Shown piece after piece: positions 8,226 through 17,085 of a stretch of 64,000 bases of DNA. The position numbers were made by a program, and so were the translations under genes. Within the stretch, counting starts at the first letter, position 1, and each line of letters opens with the position of its first letter. The DNA is from Pseudomonadota bacterium (GTDB lineage: Bacteria; Pseudomonadota; Alphaproteobacteria; Rhizobiales; Xanthobacteraceae): the NCBI GenBank assembly GCA_023422775.1, contig JAFAGM010000004.1, positions 1-64,000 on the forward strand. The letters are read 5' to 3'. A model generated the notes under the pieces. The model made no database searches. It was not told the DNA's origin and saw only the letters and a program-made list of their open reading frames with translations.

Positions 8226-9482
8226 ATGCTGGTTTCGCCCCTCGCCTTTACCCACACCGTCACCGAGCGGTTCCTGCGCTATGTCGTGATCGACACCCAG
8301 TCAGACCCGAACTCGCCGACCTGTCCTTCCACCGAAAAGCAGAAGAACCTCGGCCGGATGCTCGCCGCCGAATTGCAGGCGATGGGGATTGCCGACGCCC
8401 ATCTCGACGAACACGGCTATGTCTACGCCACGATCCCGGCCAATACCGACAAGCAGGTCCCGGTGATCTGCTTCTGCTCGCACATGGACACCTCGCCCGA
8501 CTGCACCGGGGCGAATGTGAAGCCGCAGGTGGTGAAGAACTACGGCGGCGGCGACATCGTGCTGCCGGCCGACCGGACCCAGGTCATCCGCGCGGCGGAA
8601 CATCCCGCGCTCGCCGACCAGATCGGCAACGACATCATCACGACCGACGGCACCACGCTGCTCGGGGCCGACAACAAGGCCGGCCTCGCCGAGATCATGG
8701 ACGCGGCGCAGTTCCTGGTCAAAAACCCGCAGATCAGGCACGGCGCGATCAAGATCCTGTTCACTCCGGACGAGGAGATCGGCCGCGGCGTCGACAAGGT
8801 CGACCTGAAGAAACTCGCGGCCGCGTTCGCCTACACGATGGACGGCGAAAGCGCCGGCCATATCGAGGACGAGACCTTCTCCGCCGACGGCGCCACCATC
8901 ACCATCGAGGGCGTCTCGACCCATCCGGGCTTTGCCAAGGGCAAGATGGAGCACGCGATCAAGATCGCAGCCGCCATCGTCGAACGGCTGCCAAAGGACA
9001 CCTGCTCGCCGGAGACAACGGAGGGCAAGGAAGGCTTTCTGCATCCGATCGGCATTTCCGGAGCGCTCGAGAAGGCCACCATCGGCTTCATCGTGCGCGA
9101 CTTCACCGACGAGGGGCTGAAGGAAAAGGAAGCGCTGCTGGAATCCATCGTCAACGGCGTGATGAAGGATTATCCGCGCTCGACCTGGCGGATGGATGTG
9201 CAGCCGCAATACCGCAACATGAAGCAGGTGATCGACCGCCACCCCGAGATTGTCGACTACGCCATCGAGGCGATCAGGCGCGCAGGCCTGACACCGGTGC
9301 GCGGCTCGATCCGCGGCGGCACCGACGGCTCGCGGCTGTCGTTCATGGGCCTGCCCTGCCCCAACATCTTTGCCGGCGAACACGCCTTTCACTCGCGGCT
9401 GGAATGGGTCAGCCGGCAGGACATGGAAAAGGCCGCAGAGACCATCGTGCACCTGGCGATGATCTGGGAGGAACGGGCCTGA
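8226..9482 (+). CDS. pepT: Peptidase T (tripeptide aminopeptidase, M20 family)
   Basis: A 418-residue zinc-dependent cytosolic exopeptidase that removes the N-terminal residue from tripeptides. The M20 metal motif CSHMDTSPD is at about residues 84-92 (H86, D88). The catalytic/metal glutamates are in PDEEIGRG, the lid-domain signature FSADGATITIEG follows, and GGTDGSRLSFMGLPCPN and AGEHAFHSRLEWV near the C-terminus carry further ligands. Length is normal for PepT. It stands alone behind the HU terminator. Confidence 0.95.
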   Translation: MLVSPLAFTHTVTERFLRYVVIDTQSDPNSPTCPSTEKQKNLGRMLAAELQAMGIADAHLDEHGYVYATIPANTDKQVPVICFCSHMDTSPDCTGANVKPQVVKNYGGGDIVLPADRTQVIRAAEHPALADQIGNDIITTDGTTLLGADNKAGLAEIMDAAQFLVKNPQIRHGAIKILFTPDEEIGRGVDKVDLKKLAAAFAYTMDGESAGHIEDETFSADGATITIEGVSTHPGFAKGKMEHAIKIAAAIVERLPKDTCSPETTEGKEGFLHPIGISGALEKATIGFIVRDFTDEGLKEKEALLESIVNGVMKDYPRSTWRMDVQPQYRNMKQVIDRHPEIVDYAIEAIRRAGLTPVRGSIRGGTDGSRLSFMGLPCPNIFAGEHAFHSRLEWVSRQDMEKAAETIVHLAMIWEERA

Positions 9483-9547
9483 ATCTTCGCCGAGGCTCCA
9501 CCGCGGATCTCAGCGGAGGGTTCGGCTTGCAAAACGAGGAGTCCACC

Positions 9548-9925
9548 ATGCGATTGCCTGAAGTCATCGCCCTGGCGCTTGTCGTTGGAGTTGCAGCCTC
9601 GATGCCGGCGTCCAGGGCGCTTGCCGCTTCCGACTGTCCAAAACTGGTCGAACTGGCAGATTGGGGCGAGAACTCGACCGGCGACATCAGTGTCGCGCCG
9701 GGACAAAGCTGCCTGTTTCCGATCACGATGCGCGGCACCGTGAGCAGTTCGGAAATTTTCAAGAAGCCGGCCTATGGCAAGCTGAAGAAGATCAATCCCA
9801 CCACGTACGAATACAAGGCGAAGGCCAGATACAAGGGAAACGATAGCTTCGCCATCAAGGCGACGGGCCAGGGGCCGACGGCTTCCGGCACGTCGGTCAT
9901 CACCGTGAACGCGACGATCAAATAA
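9548..9925 (+). CDS. Exported protein with an Ig-like/cadherin-like fold region
   Basis: A 125-residue protein with a clear Sec signal peptide (MRLPEVIALALVVGVAA..., cleavage probably after SRALA, near residue 26). The mature part has one early Cys pair candidate (C30 and C55) and a beta-rich region (KKINPTTYEYKAKARYKGND, then SFAIKATG) like the Ig-like domains of bacterial surface proteins. ATG 9548 follows AAAACGAGGAG. It lies 65 bases after pepT. Function not assigned. Confidence 0.75.
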   Translation: MRLPEVIALALVVGVAASMPASRALAASDCPKLVELADWGENSTGDISVAPGQSCLFPITMRGTVSSSEIFKKPAYGKLKKINPTTYEYKAKARYKGNDSFAIKATGQGPTASGTSVITVNATIK

Positions 9926-9964
9926 AATAACTCGCGCCATCGCACCGTGGGGCGGCGAGTTGCC

Positions 9965-10210
9965 TTATTGCAGCGTCCCCCTGAGCCCTCGGATGCCGGT
10001 GTCCGACGTACCTTGATCCGTGGTTCGTTGATTCATCGCGCCTTGGTTCAAGGCACCCTGACTGACAGTCGCGCGGATGGCGTGCGTGCGGACATCACCT
10101 TGTTCGGACGCAGTGATGAGGCGAACGGCGATCGCCCCCACCAGAAGCAGCGCAACCATGACCAGCCCGGTCAGGGCCGGAGTTAGCGTTAGATCGGACA
10201 AGCGCATCAT
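9965..10210 (-). CDS. Possible small membrane protein
   Basis: An 81-residue frame with one convincing hydrophobic helix (about residues 12-32, ALTGLVMVALLLVGAIAVRLI) and a Gln/Asn/Thr-rich tail containing degenerate repeats (SQGALNQGAMNQRTTDQGT). The ribosome site is weak (GGGTGCGG before ATG). ATG 10207 is an equally good start. It could be real because hydrophobic and polar segments are cleanly separated, but support is limited. Confidence 0.5.
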   Translation of the reverse strand: MMRLSDLTLTPALTGLVMVALLLVGAIAVRLITASEQGDVRTHAIRATVSQGALNQGAMNQRTTDQGTSDTGIRGLRGTLQ

Positions 10211-10307
10211 CGCCGCACCCGTTCGCGTTGCCGTCAGCCAATTGCAGTGGGCGTAGGCGAATCGTCAGGCGATTTGTTGGCGCGGTGATGGCGATCCGGG
10301 GGTTCAT

Positions 10308-10405
10308 CCGTCATTGCGAGCGCAGCGAAGCAATCCATCCATCGGTACGCGCGGATACATGGATTGCGTCGGCCCCTTACGGCCGGTCGGAACTCGCAAT
10401 GACGG
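10308..10405. repeat. Dispersed palindromic repeat, type A copy 1
   Basis: The left arm begins GTCATTGCGAGCGCAGCGAA and the right arm ends AACTCGCAATGACGG, with internal TCCATCC/GGATTG elements, forming a long imperfect hairpin. A close relative lies at 60310-60399 and a half-copy at 63578-63609. Confidence 0.85.
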
Positions 10406-10413
10406 AGACGAAA

Positions 10414-11271
10414 CTACGACGCCTGCGCCATGACCACCCAGACCGATGCCGGCAGCAGCACCGCGTCACCCCTGGCGAACGGCGTCAGCGCCTGGCGGAT
10501 CTCGTTCGTGGCGGCGGCGCGGAGTTCTTCGGACTGGCCGTCCAGCGCACGGCTGACCGGGCCGATTTCGAGCGCGCCCTGCACCGCCCCATCGAGGCCG
10601 CGGCCGATGGCGGCGTCGAGCAGCAATGGACACGCCTCCATCTGGATTGCCGTAAAGCCGGCCGCGTCGAGGATGCGGCGGACGCGCGCCTCCGAGGCAA
10701 AGGCAAACGGCCCGGGATCTTCCGGTCCCTGCGGCGGCAGCTTCGGCACGTGCTTGTAGGCGGCCGCAAGCGGCGCCATGAAGAATGGATTTTCGCGCGG
10801 CTCGCGCCAGCAGGTGAACACCAGCCGGCCCGACGGCCGCAGCGCTTTGCGCAGGTTCGCAAACGACAGCGCGGGATCGGCAAAGAACATCACGCCGAAC
10901 CGCGAGGCCAGCACGTCGAAACTTGCGGGCTCGAACGGATAGACGGTCGCGTCTGCCAGAACGAAATCGATCGGCAGGTCCTTCGGTGCAGCCTGCCGCG
11001 CCCGCTCCAGCATGGGACCTGAGACATCGACGCCAAGCACATCGCCCGACGGCGCGACCTTTCGCGCGAACGCAATGGTCGTCGCGCCGCTGCCGCAGCC
11101 GACATCGATGACACGCTCGCCCGGCTTGAACCCGGCCCGGTCAACCACGAGGTCGGCGACCGGCTTGAGCAGCACGTCCTGCGCCGCCTGGCGATCGGCC
11201 CAGCGCTGGCCCGCGGGACCGTTCCAGTAGGCGACCTGGTCGGCGTTCTGATCGTGAGTTGGGGCGTCCAT
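10414..11271 (-). CDS. Class I SAM-dependent methyltransferase
   Basis: A 285-residue methyltransferase of the UbiE/Methyltransf_11 type. Motif I is ERVIDVGCGSGATTIAFA (residues about 50-67), motif II VLGVDVSGPM, and motif IV region PFEPASFDVLASRFGVMFF with FANLRKALRPSGRLVF after it. ATG 11271 (MDAPTHDQN) has GAAAGGAG about 8 bases upstream. The frame is open upstream to 11385 but through a palindromic repeat. Enzymes with this N-terminal motif (WNGPAGQRWADRQ) are common soluble methyltransferases of unknown substrate. Confidence 0.88.
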   Translation of the reverse strand: MDAPTHDQNADQVAYWNGPAGQRWADRQAAQDVLLKPVADLVVDRAGFKPGERVIDVGCGSGATTIAFARKVAPSGDVLGVDVSGPMLERARQAAPKDLPIDFVLADATVYPFEPASFDVLASRFGVMFFADPALSFANLRKALRPSGRLVFTCWREPRENPFFMAPLAAAYKHVPKLPPQGPEDPGPFAFASEARVRRILDAAGFTAIQMEACPLLLDAAIGRGLDGAVQGALEIGPVSRALDGQSEELRAAATNEIRQALTPFARGDAVLLPASVWVVMAQAS

Positions 11272-11348
11272 CGGCGCGCTCCTTTCCAGTTTCAGAAGCG
11301 CAGTCCTGGCGCAAAAGTCCGCCTGCGCTCTTCGAGCTTCGGCGCGAC

Positions 11349-11432
11349 AGCCTTCGCCCTGCGTGCACCATGCTTGCGGCGCCATCGCCGCGAAGGCTGG
11401 CCTGCCGAGCCGTAGCCCGCAGGGCGAAGGCT
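11349..11432. repeat. Inverted repeat beside tRNA-Val
   Basis: AGCCTTCGCCCTGCG at 11349-11363 is repeated as its exact reverse complement at 11418-11432, with GCTTGCGGCGCCATCGCCGC-type sequence between. The right arm abuts the CCA end of tRNA-Val. It looks like another mobile palindromic element. Confidence 0.75.
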
Positions 11433-11508
11433 GGTAGGCGGCGAGAGATTCGAACTCCCGACCCTCTCGGTGTAAACGAGATGCTCTAACCAGCTGAGCT
11501 AGCCGCCC
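11432..11508 (-). tRNA. tRNA-Val (TAC)
   Basis: Minus-strand cloverleaf: acceptor GGGCGGC/GCCGCCT, D-arm GCTC...GAGC, anticodon stem TCTCG/CGAGA with loop TTTACAC (anticodon TAC), T-arm GGGAG TTCGAAT CTCTC, encoded CCA at 11432-11434. Confidence 0.97.
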
Positions 11509-11565
11509 TTAACCACGCCTGTTTAGCCCCGCCCCGCCCTCCGGCGCAAGCCGTGCCGCGCAAAC

Positions 11566-11592
11566 AAAAACGGCGCCCGGAGGCGCCGTTTT
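11566..11592 (-). terminator. Terminator after lon
   Basis: CGGCGCC-CGGA-GGCGCCG (11571-11588) is flanked by A5 on the left and T4 on the right, so it terminates leftward transcription from lon and may act both ways. Confidence 0.85.
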
Positions 11593-11612
11593 ATCGACTA
11601 TCGATACAGTCC

Positions 11613-14042
11613 TCAGTGGGCGGTCAGGCCGCCCGCCGCTTCGTCGCCGCCGTCGGGCTTGACGTCCACCTTGGTGGTGTCCTCTTCCCAGACGATCGGT
11701 ACCGGCGTGCGGACCAGCGCCTTGGCGACCACCTCATCCAGCCGTGCGACCGGGATGATGTCCATGCCGCCCTTGATCGCATCGGAAATCTCCGTGAGAT
11801 CCTTGGCGTTGTCCTCGGGGATCAGCACCGTCTTGATGCCGCCACGCGCGGCAGCCAGCAGCTTCTCCTTCAGGCCGCCGATCGGCAACACGCGACCGCG
11901 CAAGGTGATCTCGCCGGTCATCGCGACATCGTGGCGGACCGGGATTCCGGTCATGACCGAGATGATCGCGGTGGCCATTGCGACGCCAGCCGACGGTCCG
12001 TCCTTCGGGGTCGCCCCCTCCGGCACGTGGACGTGGATGTCGCGCCTGTCGAACATCGGCGGCTCGATGCCGTAGTTGATCGCCCGCGAACGGACGTAGG
12101 ACGCCGCCGCCGAGATCGACTCCTTCATCACGTCGCGCAGATTGCCCGTGACCGTCATTTTGCCCTTGCCGGGCATCATGACGCCTTCGATGGTCAGCAG
12201 CTCGCCGCCGACATCGGTCCAGGCAAGACCGGTGACGATACCGACCTGCGGCTCGCTTTCGATCTCGCCGAACCGGTACTTCGGCACGCCGAGGAAGTCT
12301 TCCAGGGTCTTCTCGGTGACCTTGACCGACTTCTTCTTCGAGATCATCAGCTCCTTCACCGCCTTGCGGGCGAGTGTCGACAGCTCACGCTCCAGGTTGC
12401 GCACGCCCGCTTCGCGGGTGTAGCGGCGGATCATCAACAGCAGGGCATCGTCGTCGATCGACCATTCCTTGGAATCGAGGCCATGCTTGGAGATGGCGTT
12501 CGGGATCAGGTGCTTGCGCGCGATCTCGACCTTCTCGTTCTCGGTGTAGCCGGCGATCCGGATGATCTCCATGCGGTCCATCAGCGGGCCCGGAATATTC
12601 AGCGTATTCGCGGTCGTGATGAACATGACGTTCGACAGATCGTAGTCGACCTCCAGGTAGTGGTCGGCAAACGTGCCGTTCTGCTCGGGGTCCAGGACCT
12701 CGAGCAAGGCCGACGACGGATCGCCGCGGAAATCGGCGCCCATCTTGTCGATCTCGTCCAGCAGGAACAGCGGGTTCGAGGTCTTCGCCTTGCGCATCGA
12801 CTGGATGATCTTGCCAGGCATCGAGCCGATATAGGTGCGGCGGTGACCGCGGATCTCGGCCTCGTCACGCACGCCGCCGAGCGAGACGCGCACGAACTCG
12901 CGCCCCGTCGCCTTCGCGATCGACTTGCCGAGCGAGGTCTTGCCAACGCCGGGAGGGCCGACCAGGCACAGGATCGGTCCGGTCAGTTTGTTGGCGCGCG
13001 ACTGCACCGCGAGGTACTCGACGATACGGTCCTTGACCTTCTCGAGCCCGTAGTGATCGGAGTCCAGCACGGCCTGCGCCGCCTCGAGGTCCTTCTTGAC
13101 CTTGGACTTCTTGTTCCACGGGATCGACAGCAGCCAGTCGAGATAGTTGCGCACGACGGTCGCTTCCGCGGACATCGGCGACATCTGGCGCAGCTTCTTC
13201 AACTCGTGCTGCGCCTTCTCCCGCGCTTCCTTGGAAAGCTTGGTCTTGGCAATCTTCTCTTCCAGATCGGCCAACTCGTCGCGACCTTCGTCGTCGCCGA
13301 GCTCCTTCTGGATCGCCTTCATCTGCTCGTTCAGGTAATACTCACGCTGGGTCTTCTCCATCTGGCGCTTGACGCGCGAGCGGATGCGCTTCTCGACCTG
13401 CAGCACCGAGATTTCGCTCTCCATCAGGCCCAGCACCTTCTCCAGGCGCTGCGTGACGGACAACGTCTCCAGGATGCCCTGGCGATCGGCGATCTTGACG
13501 GCGAGATGCTGGGCGACCTGGTCGCTGAGCTTGGCGAAGTCAGTGATCGCCTGAACCACGCCGACGACTTCGGCGGAGATCTTCTTGTTCAGCTTCACAT
13601 AGCTTTCGAAGTCGGACACGACCGAGCGTGCCAGGGCCTCGGCTTCGACCGAGTTGGCGTCGGTGTCGGCGAGCGCCACCGCGGTCGCCTCGTAGTATTC
13701 GGTGCGGTCGGAGTATTTCTGCACGCGCGCGCGCTCCAGGCCTTCGACCAGCACCTTCACGGTGCCGTCGGGGAGCTTCAGGAGCTGCAGCACGCTGGCA
13801 AGCGTACCGACCTCGTAGATCGAATCCGGGCTTGGATCATCGTCGGACGCGTTCTTCTGCGTTGCCAGCAAAATCAGCGCGTCGTTCTTCATCACCTCTT
13901 CGAGGGCGCGGATCGATTTCTCGCGGCCGACGAACAGCGGCACGATCATGTGCGGGAATACGACGATGTCGCGGAGCGGCAGCACCGGATACGAGTGGCT
14001 TTCGCCAAGGACGATGGTTGGCCGGGTTTTTGGTGTTGTCAT
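11613..14042 (-). CDS. lon: ATP-dependent protease La
   Basis: The 809-residue product has the Lon order: N-terminal substrate-recognition domain (from YPVLPLRDIVVFPHM, residues about 18 to 200), coiled middle, AAA+ module with Walker A GPPGVGKTS and Walker B LFLLDEIDKMG, and a C-terminal Ser-Lys protease domain with the catalytic serine in KDGPSAGVAMATA. It degrades misfolded and specific regulatory proteins in the cytosol. It lies downstream of clpX on the same strand with about 310 bases between, so it probably has its own promoter. The C-terminus carries a short acidic/Gly-rich tail (VDVKPDGGDEAAGG). Confidence 0.99.
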   Translation of the reverse strand: MTTPKTRPTIVLGESHSYPVLPLRDIVVFPHMIVPLFVGREKSIRALEEVMKNDALILLATQKNASDDDPSPDSIYEVGTLASVLQLLKLPDGTVKVLVEGLERARVQKYSDRTEYYEATAVALADTDANSVEAEALARSVVSDFESYVKLNKKISAEVVGVVQAITDFAKLSDQVAQHLAVKIADRQGILETLSVTQRLEKVLGLMESEISVLQVEKRIRSRVKRQMEKTQREYYLNEQMKAIQKELGDDEGRDELADLEEKIAKTKLSKEAREKAQHELKKLRQMSPMSAEATVVRNYLDWLLSIPWNKKSKVKKDLEAAQAVLDSDHYGLEKVKDRIVEYLAVQSRANKLTGPILCLVGPPGVGKTSLGKSIAKATGREFVRVSLGGVRDEAEIRGHRRTYIGSMPGKIIQSMRKAKTSNPLFLLDEIDKMGADFRGDPSSALLEVLDPEQNGTFADHYLEVDYDLSNVMFITTANTLNIPGPLMDRMEIIRIAGYTENEKVEIARKHLIPNAISKHGLDSKEWSIDDDALLLMIRRYTREAGVRNLERELSTLARKAVKELMISKKKSVKVTEKTLEDFLGVPKYRFGEIESEPQVGIVTGLAWTDVGGELLTIEGVMMPGKGKMTVTGNLRDVMKESISAAASYVRSRAINYGIEPPMFDRRDIHVHVPEGATPKDGPSAGVAMATAIISVMTGIPVRHDVAMTGEITLRGRVLPIGGLKEKLLAAARGGIKTVLIPEDNAKDLTEISDAIKGGMDIIPVARLDEVVAKALVRTPVPIVWEEDTTKVDVKPDGGDEAAGGLTAH

Positions 14043-14353
14043 GGCCTGTTCCTTCTGTTTTGCCCCCTTGCACGCAGTCCGCTCGGTTGCGCAACCGCCA
14101 CAAGGTGCCTGGAGGTTCCGGGTTGTCTGGCTGCCTTCGCTGCCCCTTCTACCGGATCGCTTAGCGACGAATCTCAGGTGTGATCTTCGCCACCGAGAGC
14201 ATTAGGTGGCTATCGCGTACGGGGGTGTCAAGTCAGAGTAAATGCCCGCAAATCCGGGCCAAATGCGCGAAAACGCGTACGCTACAACCGGCCGCCGGAG
14301 GCTCCGGCAGCCGGGTCACCAGGATGGTCAGATCGTACCTCGCGGGCGCCCGA
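14043..14353. other. Intergenic, 311 bases, between clpX and lon
   Basis: Downstream of clpX and upstream of lon, both leftward. It holds a candidate lon promoter (separate entry). No gene is visible. Frames crossing it on the plus strand are antisense to lon and clpX. Confidence 0.5.
14201..14232 (-). promoter_or_regulatory. Candidate lon promoter, possibly heat-shock type
   Basis: On the minus strand CTTGACA (14226-14232) is followed 16 bases on by CCACCTAAT, ending at 14201. CTTGACA is a good -35 for either the housekeeping sigma factor or the alphaproteobacterial RpoH. The -10 match is loose. It lies about 160-190 bases before the lon start. Confidence 0.35.
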
Positions 14354-15628
14354 TCAGGCGCTGGCGCTGCTCTCTACGGCCCGATCCGAACGGTCGGCGT
14401 AGATGTAGAGCGGACGGGCGGTTCCCTCGACCACTTCACGCGAGATCACAACTTCTTCGACGCCTTCCAGGCCGGGAAGATCGAACATGGTCTCGAGCAG
14501 GATGCTCTCGAGGATCGAACGCAGTCCGCGCGCACCGGTCTTGCGCTCGATCGCCTTGCGGGCGACCGCGCCAAGTGCTTCGTCGGCGAAGGTGAGTTCG
14601 ATATTCTCCATTTCGAACAGCCGCTGGTACTGCTTCACCAGCGCGTTCTTCGGCTCGACCAGGATCTTCTTCAGCGAGTTCTCGTCGAGATCCTCCAGCG
14701 TCGCCACGACCGGCAGACGGCCGACGAACTCCGGGATCAGGCCGTACTTCAGCAGGTCTTCCGGCTCGACATGGCGGAAGATCTCGCCGGTGCGGCGATC
14801 CTCGGGCGCCAGCACCTGGGCGGCGAAACCAATCGAGGTCGAACGTCCGCGCGCGGAGATGATCTTCTCGAGGCCCGAGAAGGCGCCGCCGCAGATGAAC
14901 AGGATGTTGGTGGTGTCGACCTGCAGGAACTCCTGCTGCGGGTGCTTGCGGCCGCCCTGCGGCGGCACGGAGGCAACCGTGCCTTCCATGATCTTCAGCA
15001 GGGCCTGCTGCACGCCCTCACCCGACACGTCGCGGGTGATCGACGGATTGTCCGACTTGCGGCTGATCTTGTCGATTTCGTCGATATAGACGATGCCGCG
15101 CTGCGCGCGCTCGACATTGTAGTCGGCCGACTGCAACAGCTTCAGGATGATGTTCTCGACGTCCTCGCCGACGTAACCGGCCTCGGTCAGCGTCGTCGCG
15201 TCCGCCATCGTGAACGGCACGTCGAGAATGCGCGCCAGCGTCTGCGCCAGCAGCGTCTTGCCCGAGCCGGTCGGACCGATCAGCAGGATGTTCGACTTCG
15301 CCAGTTCGACGTCGTTGTGCTTGGTCTGGTGGTTGAGCCGCTTGTAGTGATTGTGGACGGCGACCGAGAGCACCTTCTTGGCATGGCTCTGGCCGATCAC
15401 GTAATCGTCCAGCACCTTGCAGATTTCCTTCGGCGTCGGAATACCGTCGCGCGACTTCACCAGCGAAGACTTGTTCTCCTCGCGGATGATGTCCATGCAG
15501 AGTTCGACGCACTCATCGCAGATGAATACGGTCGGACCCGCGATCAGTTTACGGACTTCGTGCTGGCTCTTGCCACAGAACGAGCAATACAGCGTGTTCT
15601 TGGAGTCGCTCGTGCCAACCTTACTCAT
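14354..15628 (-). CDS. clpX: ClpXP protease ATPase subunit ClpX
   Basis: A 424-residue AAA+ unfoldase. The N-terminal C4 zinc-binding domain is complete (C15, C18, C37, C40 in CSFC and CDEC). Walker A is GPTGSGKTLLAQ, Walker B VYIDEIDKI, followed by the sensor-2 GARGLRSI near the C-terminus. It feeds substrates to ClpP, encoded upstream on the same strand at 16056. Length and order are typical. In this group clpP-clpX-lon are neighbours but are not tightly linked, and a 427-base gap separates it from clpP. Confidence 0.99.
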   Translation of the reverse strand: MSKVGTSDSKNTLYCSFCGKSQHEVRKLIAGPTVFICDECVELCMDIIREENKSSLVKSRDGIPTPKEICKVLDDYVIGQSHAKKVLSVAVHNHYKRLNHQTKHNDVELAKSNILLIGPTGSGKTLLAQTLARILDVPFTMADATTLTEAGYVGEDVENIILKLLQSADYNVERAQRGIVYIDEIDKISRKSDNPSITRDVSGEGVQQALLKIMEGTVASVPPQGGRKHPQQEFLQVDTTNILFICGGAFSGLEKIISARGRSTSIGFAAQVLAPEDRRTGEIFRHVEPEDLLKYGLIPEFVGRLPVVATLEDLDENSLKKILVEPKNALVKQYQRLFEMENIELTFADEALGAVARKAIERKTGARGLRSILESILLETMFDLPGLEGVEEVVISREVVEGTARPLYIYADRSDRAVESSASA

Positions 15629-16055
15629 TCTCGTCTCCGTCCGCCGTTCGATCCGTTACCCGATCGACCCATTCCGGCACGACACCGGATCTCAAGGGTA
15701 GATAGAGCAAATTCCGTACCAGAAAAGACCCTTAACTCATCACGCTTCGTACGAACCCTGGCCTGCTCGAATCCCCGCGATCCCGACCGAGGCTATACAG
15801 CCAACCATGCTGACACCCTACTATCAAGAATTCGCTAATCGGGCGCCGACCGGAAACCGTGACAATAGCGTGATTTTAGGCCATGGCATGAGGATAAGTC
15901 GACGAAATCCGCCCAGCGTTGCGGTATTGCCACGCCGCAAAACCGGCACGAAACCGGAACTTTCCCCTCGGCCAGGGCACAGATATGCCCTTGCCAGCCT
16001 CACTTGCCAATTCAACCAACCGTTAAGGTGAACGCAATGCCGTAACCCCGTAACC
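15629..16055. other. Intergenic, 427 bases, between clpP and clpX
   Basis: Should contain the clpX promoter on the minus strand. I see no open frame with a ribosome site and no strong hairpin apart from the one overlapping the clpP stop. No regulator site recognised. Confidence 0.5.
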
Positions 16056-16063
16056 TTACGGGG
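16046..16063 (-). terminator. Hairpin over the clpP stop codon
   Basis: CCCCGTAA-CC-TTACGGGG is a perfect 8-bp stem containing the clpP stop codon. No T-run follows on the transcribed strand, so it may be a 3'-end stabiliser or an imperfect terminator. Confidence 0.45.
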
Positions 16064-16691
16064 CTTTCGCCGCCGACGTTTCCTCCGGGCGCTTGTCGAT
16101 AACCTTGTCGACAATGCCGAAGTCGCGGGCCATTTCGGCGGTCAGGAACTTGTCGCGCTCCAGCGCATCCTCGATCGCCTTGTAGGTCTGTCCGGTGTGC
16201 TTCACGTAGATCTCGTTGAGGCGCTTCTTGAGATTCAGGATCTCCTGCGCGTGCAGCATGATGTCGGTGGCCTGGCCCTGGAAGCCGCCGGAGGGCTGGT
16301 GCACCATGATGCGGGAATTCGGCAGCGAGAAGCGCATGTCCTTTTCGCCGGCGGCGAGCAGCAGCGAGCCCATCGAAGCCGCCTGTCCGGTGCACAGCGT
16401 CGACACCGGCGGACGGATGAACTGCATGGTGTCGTAGATCGCCAGCCCCGATGTCACCACGCCGCCCGGCGAGTTGATGTACATCGAGATTTCCTTCTTC
16501 GGATTTTCGGCCTCGAGGAACAGGAGCTGCGCCACCGTCAGCGTCGCCATGCCGTCCTCGACCGGACCGGTCACGAAAATGATTCGCTCTTTCAGAAGCC
16601 GCGAGAAAATATCGTAGGCGCGTTCTCCGCGGTTGGTCTGCTCGACCACCATCGGCACGAGGTTCATGTAGGTTTCAACGGGATCGCGCAT
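16056..16691 (-). CDS. clpP: ATP-dependent Clp protease proteolytic subunit
   Basis: A 211-residue serine peptidase that assembles as a double heptamer under ClpX or ClpA. The catalytic serine is S106 (TGQAASMGS) and the histidine H131 (IMVHQPSGG). The oxyanion-loop GG is in NSPGGVVTSG. The start at 16691 (MRDPVETYM) gives the usual alphaproteobacterial N-terminus. It is followed by clpX. The tail (DKRPEETSAAKAP) is a short non-conserved extension. Confidence 0.98.
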   Translation of the reverse strand: MRDPVETYMNLVPMVVEQTNRGERAYDIFSRLLKERIIFVTGPVEDGMATLTVAQLLFLEAENPKKEISMYINSPGGVVTSGLAIYDTMQFIRPPVSTLCTGQAASMGSLLLAAGEKDMRFSLPNSRIMVHQPSGGFQGQATDIMLHAQEILNLKKRLNEIYVKHTGQTYKAIEDALERDKFLTAEMARDFGIVDKVIDKRPEETSAAKAP

Positions 16692-17085
16692 TAGTCACCC
16701 CAAGGGTTAGATAAAGATCGGGCAGTGGGCGAACATCCATCGGCAAGGTCGGCCAGTCAAAGGGCCGGCAGGCATGCCGCGCGCGGACGAACGTCCCGTG
16801 ATGCAGGGACTTCAACACAGAACTCGCCTCAGGCGAGCCGCTCACAGATATGAGCCAATTTCCCGGTGACAAGGCCGGGCCATCGCGTGCCGAACTCGAG
16901 GAAACTCAAGCTGATTCGGCGGCGATGTCATAGCGACGGATGCCGCAGCCATGACGGTTTCGCCGTTCATCATTAACGTTGGCCTGACCCGTTCCGATTG
17001 GAAACCGGAACGGGTAGATTCTTGTTTTGACGCGTTTTCTTCACGCGAACCGGTAACCACTTCGCTTGAAAACGCTTTAGAACGG
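16692..17085. other. Intergenic, 394 bases, between tig and clpP
   Basis: Holds the clpP promoter and the tig 3' end. The only structure I see is the palindrome at 16988-17014. No open frame with a plausible start. Confidence 0.5.
16988..17014 (-). terminator. Palindrome downstream of tig
   Basis: CCCGTTCCG (16988-16996) pairs with CGGAACGGG (17006-17014) around a 9-base loop, about 70 bases after the tig stop. No T-run follows on the tig strand, so its role as a terminator is a guess. Confidence 0.4.

Noticed and set aside
11553..14183. An 876-codon open frame on the plus strand over lon
   Set aside because: It is entirely antisense to lon, has an Arg/Leu/Asp-rich artificial composition and no ribosome site. 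High-G+C genes commonly leave open antisense frames.
16046..16063. Riboswitch or attenuator at clpP
   Set aside because: It is a simple hairpin over the stop codon with no ligand-binding architecture.
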